Assembly: GCA_903871975.1 (NCBI GenBank)
Contig: CAIQIY010000625.1
Coordinates: 1-12,740, forward strand
Length of the DNA: 12,740 nucleotides
Direction of reading: 5' to 3'
Source: an uncultured Chloroflexota bacterium
Lineage (GTDB): Bacteria > Chloroflexota > Chloroflexia > Chloroflexales > Roseiflexaceae
Shown here: positions 6,478-12,054 of the stretch, in pieces
Numbering within the stretch: position 1 is the stretch's first letter
Layout: the number at the start of each line of letters is the position of its first letter
Notes under the pieces: model-generated
What the model saw: the letters and a program-made list of their open reading frames with translations, nothing else
What the model was told of the DNA's origin: nothing
Databases searched by the model: none
Program-made: the position numbers and the translations under genes

Positions 6478-7233
6478 TCACCCCTTCGTCGTCAGCGCGA
6501 TCTGGGCCAGGCGTGCGCCGAGGATGCCACTCGGATCGCCGACGCAGATCAGCGTATAGCCCAGGCCGCGCAACGTCGGGCCATCGCCGATCATCCACAT
6601 GTTCTTGCCGACGGCGCGCCCGGCCGCACGGATGCGCCCCAGCGCGGCCTGCAGCTCGGCATCGTCGAGCCCGCTGCCACAACCCAGCTCCATGCTCAGA
6701 TCATACGTCCCCACCGCGATCGCGGTGGTGAGCTCATGCGCGGCGAGCGCCTCGACCTGCGCCAGGCCGAGCTGCGTTTCGATCTGTGGCAGCACTACCA
6801 GATGGTCTTCGACGTGGCTGCGCCACGTGTCATACCGAACGTCGGGGAGACCATGATTGCCCCAGCCGCCTGGCCGACGCCGACCGCGTGGCGGCAGCCA
6901 CAATGCCTCGCGGGCCTCGTCGAGTTGTTCGGTGCGCTCGATGGCCGGCAGCATGATGCCCACCGGCCCCATGTCGATGGCACGCCGCACCTGATCGTAA
7001 TCAGACGAGATCGTGCGGACCAGCACCGGAAAGCCGATCAGTCGGCCGATCTGGCAGCATTCGGCGATCAGCTGGTCGCTGTGCGGGCCGTGCTCACGAT
7101 CCAGGATGATGTAATCGAGCCCGGCCTGCTGGCAGAGCTCGATCAGCCGTGGCCAGACATGATCCATCGCGAGCAGGCCGACCGTCGGGCGTTCGGTGCG
7201 GATACGGTCGATGAAGTTGGCGGCAGCGTGCAT
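6478..7233 (-). CDS. HpcH/HpaI-family aldolase
   Basis: A 251-residue class II, metal-dependent aldolase of the HpcH/HpaI family (2-dehydro-3-deoxyglucarate or 4-hydroxy-2-oxo-heptanedioate aldolase type). These enzymes cleave 4-hydroxy-2-oxo acids to pyruvate and an aldehyde. Visible residues are catalytic His48 in LDREHGP, Arg73 in VLVRT, metal ligand Glu152 in PQIET and metal ligand Asp178 in VGTYDLS. The PPRGRRRPGG segment (114-123) matches the family's substrate-binding loop. The length is typical. The ATG at 7231-7233 has AGGAG 6 nt upstream. It lies 32 nt after the dehydrogenase and 4 nt before the M24 gene. The HpaI-like family is clear, but the acceptor aldehyde is unknown. Confidence 0.88.
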   Translation of the reverse strand: MHAAANFIDRIRTERPTVGLLAMDHVWPRLIELCQQAGLDYIILDREHGPHSDQLIAECCQIGRLIGFPVLVRTISSDYDQVRRAIDMGPVGIMLPAIERTEQLDEAREALWLPPRGRRRPGGWGNHGLPDVRYDTWRSHVEDHLVVLPQIETQLGLAQVEALAAHELTTAIAVGTYDLSMELGCGSGLDDAELQAALGRIRAAGRAVGKNMWMIGDGPTLRGLGYTLICVGDPSGILGARLAQIALTTKG

Positions 7234-7265
7234 GGTGCGCTCCTGGCATCCAATCGGGGCAACAG

Positions 7266-8252
7266 TCAGCGGGCGGGAGTGTTCCTGGCGATGACCGCGT
7301 GGTTGACGATCGCGGCCGGGCGCTGGCCACGAACCAGCGCATCGATCGATGCGGCCAGCTCGTGATGCAGATCATGCTGCGCCTCGCGCGACGACGCGGC
7401 CGCATGCGGCGTGAGCAGGACGCGGCGCGAGTCGAACGCATAGAGCGGGTGCGCAATACCGGGCGGTTCGTCTTCGAGCACATCAAGGGCTGCACCGAAG
7501 ATCCGGCCGGCATCGAGTGCAGCGACGAGGGCGGCGGTGTCGACCAGCGGACCGCGGCTGGTATTGACCAGCGTCGCATCGGGGTTCATCAGCGCCAGGC
7601 GATTGGCGTCGATCAGGTGGTAGGTCGCCGGCGTGAGCGGCACGTGCAGGCTGACCACGTCCGACTGGCGCAGCACGTCCGCGAGCGGCAGCGGGGTCAC
7701 GCCCATGGCGCGCACCTGATCGTCGGACAGATAGGGATCATGGCCGAGCACGCGACAACCGAACGGTGCCAGGCGCTGCGCCACGCCCCGGCCGATGCGC
7801 CCCAGGCCGATGATGCCGATGGTCTGGGCGGCGATCCGACGCATGCCGCGTTCGGCATCATGTGCCGCTTGCCACGCGCCACGCCGAACGGCGCCATCGA
7901 ACCAGGCGATGCGCCGTGCGCTCGCCAGGATCAGGCTGGCCGCATGATCGGCGACATCGGGGACACAGTAGGTAGGGGCATTGCACACCACGATGCCCGC
8001 CGCAGTCGCCGCCGCGAGATCCACCGAGTCGTAGCCGACGCCGCAACGGATGATGCCGCGGCAACGGCGAAGTCCGGCGATCGTCGCGGCATCGAATGGC
8101 ACCAGATACGTCAGGATGACGTCGGCATCACGCATGTGTGGCGCATTGGCGTCGCCCAGGACGAACTCGGCGCCCGCCGCGTGTGCAGCATCGCGCTCGA
8201 TCGTGTATGGCATCAAGCGATCGAGCGGGTCAATCACATAGACTGTGGCCAT
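7266..8252 (-). CDS. D-2-hydroxyacid dehydrogenase (NAD-dependent)
   Basis: A 328-residue member of the D-isomer-specific 2-hydroxyacid dehydrogenase family, related to phosphoglycerate, glyoxylate/hydroxypyruvate and CtBP-type dehydrogenases. The nucleotide-binding motif is GLGRIG (149-154). Asp172 in GHDP at the end of the second strand predicts NAD(H) over NADP(H). The catalytic triad is complete: Arg233 (NTSRG), Glu262 (EDEPP) and His283 (TPHAA). No ACT or other regulatory C-terminal domain is attached. The ATG at 8250-8252 has GAGGAAGG overlapping the preceding gene's TGA, only 9 nt away, so the two are probably coupled. In this operon it would interconvert a 2-oxo acid and a D-2-hydroxy acid; which one is not known. 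Confidence 0.88.
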   Translation of the reverse strand: MATVYVIDPLDRLMPYTIERDAAHAAGAEFVLGDANAPHMRDADVILTYLVPFDAATIAGLRRCRGIIRCGVGYDSVDLAAATAAGIVVCNAPTYCVPDVADHAASLILASARRIAWFDGAVRRGAWQAAHDAERGMRRIAAQTIGIIGLGRIGRGVAQRLAPFGCRVLGHDPYLSDDQVRAMGVTPLPLADVLRQSDVVSLHVPLTPATYHLIDANRLALMNPDATLVNTSRGPLVDTAALVAALDAGRIFGAALDVLEDEPPGIAHPLYAFDSRRVLLTPHAAASSREAQHDLHHELAASIDALVRGQRPAAIVNHAVIARNTPAR

Positions 8253-8261
8253 GGACCTTCC

Positions 8262-9257
8262 TCACACGCTGATTCGTTGACCGCTGGCCGCACTCGTTTC
8301 GGCAGCGAACAGCACCGCCAGGAGGTGGCGCTCGACGGCAAAACTGCTGCAATAGGCAACGTCGCCACGTACTGCAGCCAGGAAATGGTTGAGTTCGTCG
8401 AGATACATCTGCTCAGTGGCCCAGCCGGCCAGCCCCGGACCATCGCCAAACTCGCGCCAACTCTGGCTGTCGGGTCGATACCAACGGACGCGATGATCGC
8501 TCCAGTTCCAGTGGATCGACCCATCGCTGCCAATCACGCGCCAACTGCGCTCGGCCGGCTGTGCCAGCAGATCCATCTGGAGGTGCCCGATGGCGCCACC
8601 GACGTGCTCCATCAGCAGGTGATAGACATCGAACGCCGTTGTCTCGAGCGTCGAGCAGTGTGCTGCCATGGCGCTGACGCTGTGCACTGCGCCCATGATC
8701 CAGCAGATCGGCTCAAGCTCGAAGACCACCTGATCGCGCCCACCACCTGTCTCGCGGCTGGCGACATAATACTCGCGAATATGCTCCCACGGATGCCAGT
8801 TCGGCAGGTAATTGCCCGAATGATAACTACTGGTCAGCACCGTCCCGATCGCCTGCTCATCCACGAGCCGTTTGACGGCCATGAGCGCCGGATGAAAGCG
8901 CAGCGTGCAACTCGGGACGGCCAGCGTGCCGGCGGTGGCAGCAGCAGCGATCAGGCGATCACTCTCGTCGATGGTGCGTGGGCAGTTGATCTCGGTGAAG
9001 CAGTGTGCGCCAGCGGCGAGCGCGGCGAGCGCCGCGTCGGTGTGCTGGTCGGGCGGCGCGGCGACGATCACCACATCGGGTGCGCGTGCGAGGCCTTCGT
9101 CGCGGCTCGCGACTACGTCGATGCCATACAGCTGGCGCGCTTGCTCGCGCCGATCTGCCCGTGGATCGACGCCGGTGATCTCGCGCAGCCCCGCTGCAAG
9201 CAGATTGCGTACGCGCCGCCGCCCCATTGAGCCTAGTCCGATCACCGTCGCCCGCAT
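8262..9257 (-). CDS. Atypical Gfo/Idh/MocA-family protein
   Basis: A 331-residue two-domain protein: Rossmann domain with GLGSMG (7-12) and VVIVAAPPDQH (about 62-72), then a Gfo/Idh/MocA alpha/beta domain. Canonical members carry EKP, whose lysine is catalytic; here the segment is TEINCP (88-93), with Glu89-Ile90-Asn91. The usual GGG...D..H motif is replaced by GGGRDQVVFELEP (171-183) without that histidine. It therefore belongs to a divergent subgroup whose chemistry may differ, though it likely still binds NAD(P). The frame is open to 9488, but the ATG at 9255-9257 starts exactly at the Rossmann strand and has a purine-rich GGAAGGA about 7 nt upstream. It is the first gene of the operon. 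Substrate unknown. Confidence 0.85.
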   Translation of the reverse strand: MRATVIGLGSMGRRRVRNLLAAGLREITGVDPRADRREQARQLYGIDVVASRDEGLARAPDVVIVAAPPDQHTDAALAALAAGAHCFTEINCPRTIDESDRLIAAAATAGTLAVPSCTLRFHPALMAVKRLVDEQAIGTVLTSSYHSGNYLPNWHPWEHIREYYVASRETGGGRDQVVFELEPICWIMGAVHSVSAMAAHCSTLETTAFDVYHLLMEHVGGAIGHLQMDLLAQPAERSWRVIGSDGSIHWNWSDHRVRWYRPDSQSWREFGDGPGLAGWATEQMYLDELNHFLAAVRGDVAYCSSFAVERHLLAVLFAAETSAASGQRISV

Positions 9258-9306
9258 CACCGTTTCCTTCCGTACCATGCCAGCCATGACAACGTTGCTG
9301 GTCTGA

Positions 9307-9363
9307 CCATGGTGGCAAGCATACCACATCGCGTCGTGTCGCTGGCTGCGCCATGGTGGCGCA
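9307..9363. promoter_or_regulatory. Paired operator-like repeats around the operon promoter
   Basis: CCATGGTGGC occurs exactly twice here, at 9307-9316 and 9351-9360, 44 bp apart, about four helical turns. The distal copy lies in a 17-bp dyad, TGCGCCATGGTGGCGCA (9347-9363), with perfect 7-bp arms. The proximal copy covers the predicted transcription start of the minus-strand operon, and the distal copy lies upstream of its -35 region. This layout suits a repressor that loops DNA. No regulator gene is present in the window. Confidence 0.4.
9318..9326 (-). promoter_or_regulatory. Extended -10 promoter of the five-gene operon
   Basis: On the minus strand this reads TGGTATGCT, a TG-n extended -10 with hexamer TATGCT. 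The predicted start is near 9311, giving a leader of about 54 nt before the ATG at 9257. No good -35 is seen. The element lies between the two CCATGGTGGC repeats, which supports a regulated promoter. It is the only candidate I find upstream of the operon. Confidence 0.4.
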
Positions 9364-9415
9364 CGATCATCGCGTGCGCGCCGTGCGGTATGCCGTGGAT
9401 CGATATGCCCGATCC

Positions 9416-9451
9416 GTGCAGCACAGCCGTGCCCTGCATGCCGTGCTGCAC
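9416..9451. repeat. Inverted repeat upstream of the DUF624-like gene promoter
   Basis: GTGCAGCAC (9416-9424) and GTGCTGCAC (9443-9451) form perfect 9-bp arms with an 18-bp spacer. The right arm ends 4 bp before the TATAAT at 9456, so it covers the -35 region. A direct repeat, GCCGTGC (9426-9432 and 9440-9446), overlaps the spacer. A protein binding here would block or recruit polymerase. Confidence 0.4.
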
Positions 9452-9452
9452 C

Positions 9453-9461
9453 TGCTATAAT
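9453..9461 (+). promoter_or_regulatory. Extended -10 promoter for the DUF624-like gene
   Basis: TGCTATAAT combines the TG-n extension with a perfect TATAAT hexamer (9456-9461). The predicted start near 9468 leaves a leader of about 65 nt, rich in GAGCGA/GAGGAG purine repeats, before the ATG at 9533. Confidence 0.6.
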
Positions 9462-9532
9462 CCGTGGCACGAGCGCTGGATCGCCCACCGGGCAACGAGC
9501 GAGAGAAGCACGAGCGAAGCAGAGGAGGAGCC

Positions 9533-10318
9533 ATGCATGCGTTCCGGATCGCCTGGCGTGCGAGTCGTGATCTGTTCGATGAACTCTTCACCGCGATTGC
9601 CGTCAACCTGCTGTGGGTGATCATCAATCTGCCACTGCTCGGTGTCGCGTTCTCGCTGGGCCTGACCGCGATGATCGAGTGGGACATCCAGCCCTTCGTG
9701 CTGGCGGCACTCGCCCTGATGATCGCCGTGTTGCCGTTTGGTCCATCGAGCAGCGGGCTCACGCTGGTGGCACAGCGCATCTTCGAAGGGCGTTCGGTGT
9801 CGTGGCGCCTGTTCTTTGATGGCTTCCGTGCGCCACGCAACCGCAGCTGGCAGGTATACGGTGCCTGGATGGCAGTCTTCATCATTCTCTTGGTCAACAT
9901 CGCATTCTACACGCAGATTGCGCCACCATACAACGCGTTTCTCACCATGTTTTTCTTGTACATCGTCATATTGTGGATTGCGGTGTTGATTCACCTGGGA
10001 CCACTGATCATCCTGCAGGAAGATCGCTCAGTGATCAAACTCTTCCGAAACGCGCTCATTTTGATGCTTGGTCGCCCGGTCGCTACACTGATCACAATGC
10101 TGCTGATGTCGATCATCGTACTGCTCTCAATCGCCATCAACCTCATCCCGTTGCTGTTGCTGACACCAACGTGGTTGGCGGTCTGGGGGTTTCGCGCGAC
10201 TGCCCAGGCGATCGAGGAGATCGAGGAGCGGCGGCGCGCGCTGCAGAACCCGACCGACGAGGGCCCCCCTGCTGCGGGTGGTCGTGGCCGGCGCGGCCAG
10301 ATCCGGCCGCGCGACTGA
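9533..10318 (+). CDS. YesL/DUF624-like polytopic membrane protein
   Basis: A 261-residue integral membrane protein with about five hydrophobic blocks at 17-45, 53-71, 107-127, 136-162 and 183-215. The pattern NLLWVIINLP, then a P-x-T/S-rich turn (PSSSGLTLVAQRIFEG, 71-86) and WRLFFDGFR (91-99), resembles YesL/DUF624 proteins. Those proteins often sit near carbohydrate-uptake genes and have no firm biochemical role. The C-terminus ends in a charged helix (224-238) and an Arg/Gly-rich tail (249-261) that would face the cytoplasm. I chose the ATG at 9533 because AGGAGG lies 4 nt upstream. The central part (9880-10150) looks more A+T-rich than its neighbours, as expected for membrane segments. Family assignment is tentative. 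Confidence 0.7.
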   Translation: MHAFRIAWRASRDLFDELFTAIAVNLLWVIINLPLLGVAFSLGLTAMIEWDIQPFVLAALALMIAVLPFGPSSSGLTLVAQRIFEGRSVSWRLFFDGFRAPRNRSWQVYGAWMAVFIILLVNIAFYTQIAPPYNAFLTMFFLYIVILWIAVLIHLGPLIILQEDRSVIKLFRNALILMLGRPVATLITMLLMSIIVLLSIAINLIPLLLLTPTWLAVWGFRATAQAIEEIEERRRALQNPTDEGPPAAGGRGRRGQIRPRD

Positions 10319-10372
10319 CGCATCGCCCATGGCGCCCGGCTGCTGCGTGGGCATGCCCCAGTGGCGCATCCG

Positions 10373-11488
10373 TCATTCCTGGCTCGGCTGATCACCCAGG
10401 CACATGCCCAGATCGCGTGCGGTTTCGATCGAATCGCTCGCCAGTGGCACCAGACGCATGCGGCCCGCCACCAGCGCCAGCGGGACATAACGAACCTCTG
10501 GGGGATCGAGCGCCACCATCACACCACTATGGCCGGCTGCCAGGCCGCGCACGGCTGCCGCGCCGAAGCGCAGGCTCAGCAAGCGATCCGAAGCTGTCGG
10601 CGTACCACCACGCAGCAGATGCCCCAACACCACCACGCGCGTCTCTTTGCCGGTGAGGGCTGCGATCTCGGCCGCGACGCGCTCGCCGGCGCCGCCGAGG
10701 CGTTCGGCGCGCCCGACCTCGGCGGCCAGCACCGAGGTCGTTCCACCGACCGGATGGGCACCCTCGGCGACCACCACGATCGACGAGTGGTGCCCCGACT
10801 GCTCGCGCGCGGCGATCGCCGAAGCCACCACCGCCGGATCATAGGGAATCTCGGGGATCAGCACCACATCGGCGCTGCCGGCCAGGCCGGCATGCAGCGC
10901 GATCCAGCCAGCATAGCGCCCCATCACCTCGACGACCAGCACACGGCTATGCGACGCCGCAGTGGCATGCAGCCGATCGATGCACTCGGTGGCAAACGCC
11001 ACCGCCGTATCGAAGCCGAACGTCACAACGGTCTGATCCAGATCGTTATCGATCGTCTTGGGCACACCGATGACGCGCAGCCCTCGGCGCGCCAGTGCAT
11101 CGGCGATGGTGAGCGAGCCATCGCCACCCAGCATCACCAGCGCATCGACGCCAGCATCGGCCAGGCGCGTGATGACCTCGTCGCCGCGATCGACCTCGAC
11201 GACGCTGCCATCGGGCTGATGGTGCGGAAAACGCAGTGGATTGCCGCGATTGGTCGTGCCCAGGATCGTGCCGCCGAGTGTGGTGATACCCTCGACCCTG
11301 GTGGCGTCAAGCGGAATGATCCCGCCGCCGGGGTAGCGTTCGGGAAACAACAGCCCATTGAATCCATCGCGAATGCCGAGACACTCCCAACCACGCTTCA
11401 GTGCTGTCAGGACCACAGCGCGAATCACGGCGTTCAGCCCGGGAGCGTCGCCGCCGCCGGTATTGATGGCAATGCGTCGGATGGTCAT
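10373..11488 (-). CDS. pfkA: 6-phosphofructokinase, probably ATP-dependent
   Basis: A 371-residue cytoplasmic glycolytic enzyme phosphorylating fructose 6-phosphate. Signatures are TGGGDAPGLN (10-19), GGDGS (121-125), PKTIDND (143-149) with catalytic base Asp147, MGRYAGW (189-195) and PEIPYD (212-217). Gly124 in GGDGS is the residue of ATP-dependent enzymes; PPi-dependent enzymes have Asp. Lys144, however, is the lysine seen in PPi-type and in actinobacterial-type ATP enzymes, where E. coli PfkA has Gly. This Gly/Lys mix points to the group III-like ATP enzymes. The length slightly exceeds E. coli PfkA (320). The ATG at 11486-11488 has a GAGGGGGAG purine tract just upstream. It is monocistronic and converges on the DUF624-like gene. 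Confidence 0.92.
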   Translation of the reverse strand: MTIRRIAINTGGGDAPGLNAVIRAVVLTALKRGWECLGIRDGFNGLLFPERYPGGGIIPLDATRVEGITTLGGTILGTTNRGNPLRFPHHQPDGSVVEVDRGDEVITRLADAGVDALVMLGGDGSLTIADALARRGLRVIGVPKTIDNDLDQTVVTFGFDTAVAFATECIDRLHATAASHSRVLVVEVMGRYAGWIALHAGLAGSADVVLIPEIPYDPAVVASAIAAREQSGHHSSIVVVAEGAHPVGGTTSVLAAEVGRAERLGGAGERVAAEIAALTGKETRVVVLGHLLRGGTPTASDRLLSLRFGAAAVRGLAAGHSGVMVALDPPEVRYVPLALVAGRMRLVPLASDSIETARDLGMCLGDQPSQE

Positions 11489-11529
11489 GCTCTCCCCCTC
11501 TTCTGCGATGTTGCTGGTTGGCCCACGCG

Positions 11530-11535
11530 ATTATA
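11530..11535 (-). promoter_or_regulatory. -10 element for phosphofructokinase
   Basis: The minus strand reads a perfect TATAAT here. The predicted start near 11523 gives a leader of about 35 nt to the ATG at 11488. No recognisable -35 and no TG extension are present, so strength is uncertain. Confidence 0.5.
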
Positions 11536-11690
11536 CGTTCGATCGGAGACCGGGCCGTGCGGCTGATGCATAGTGCCGAACCTGCATCGTCGCTGCGCGA
11601 CACCACCCGCCTGCAGCACAGCGCGGGGGTGATGGGGCGCTCTGCGTGTCCGCAGCACGACGCCGATGCAGCTTGCCGCACAGCTCCCGG

Positions 11691-11720
11691 TTGACTGTTT
11701 ACGGTCGTCTGCAGTATGAT
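11691..11720 (+). promoter_or_regulatory. Near-consensus -35/-10 promoter
   Basis: TTGACT (11691-11696) and TATGAT (11715-11720) are separated by 18 bp; each matches consensus at 5 of 6 positions. The predicted start near 11727 leaves about 49 nt to the ATG at 11776. This is the best two-part housekeeping promoter in the window and drives the 56-residue membrane protein, perhaps with the acyl-CoA ligase downstream. The rest of the 11489-11775 gap shows no further gene. Confidence 0.65.
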
Positions 11721-11775
11721 AGATGGCACCGGGTGCGTTCTTCGCCCGGCGATCGATCTACCACAGGGGGTCATG

Positions 11776-11946
11776 ATGCGAACATTCGTAAGCGCGCTCA
11801 GCTTTCTGGCCGGCCTCGGCGTAGGCCTGATTGGCGGAGCCGCGCTGCTGGCATATGCCTACCAGGCGGCGGGCCTGTATCCGCCCGATGACGCCACCAT
11901 CAAGTTCATCGCGCGCGAGCGGGGCTGGCTGCGCGACGATGTGTAG
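11776..11946 (+). CDS. 56-residue single-span membrane protein
   Basis: I do not recognise a family. The protein starts MRTFVSALSF and has one glycine-rich hydrophobic helix (about 4-28, LAGLGVGLIGGAALLAYAY). A short soluble tail follows with YPPDDATIKFIARERGWLRDD. The gene has a near-consensus promoter and AGGGGG 5 nt before the ATG at 11776; an in-frame ATG at 11773 is also possible. The helix contains GxxxG-like spacing, suggesting it packs against a partner or itself. It could also be an uncleaved signal anchor, as no cleavage site is clear. The acyl-CoA ligase starts 108 nt downstream in the same direction, so cotranscription is possible. Its function is unknown. Confidence 0.65.
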   Translation: MRTFVSALSFLAGLGVGLIGGAALLAYAYQAAGLYPPDDATIKFIARERGWLRDDV

Positions 11947-12054
11947 GCGCGCCCGGCGGCTGCCGGTCAGCGACGCGCCACCCAATGAAGCCAAGGCCAT
12001 CACCATCAGCACTTGGGGTCGGTGAAGACAGCGAGTGAGCGAGGGAGCATGCCG

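Noticed and set aside
4323..6731. 802-residue open frame on the plus strand opposite the PLP-enzyme and M24 genes
   Set aside because: It lies antisense to two genes with complete catalytic motifs, has no ribosome site and has a low-complexity His/Arg/Ala composition typical of G+C-rich shadow frames.
7299..9230. 643-residue plus-strand frame opposite the dehydrogenase and Gfo/Idh genes
   Set aside because: Antisense shadow of two well-supported genes, with no recognisable domain.
10320..10356. Imperfect hairpin (GCAT-c-GCCCA with TGGGC-ATGC) between the DUF624-like and pfkA genes
   Set aside because: The stem has a bulge, an 18-nt loop and no T-run on either strand, so calling it a terminator is not supported.
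10361..11566. 401-residue plus-strand frame opposite phosphofructokinase
   Set aside because: Shadow frame; pfkA has every family motif and its own promoter.
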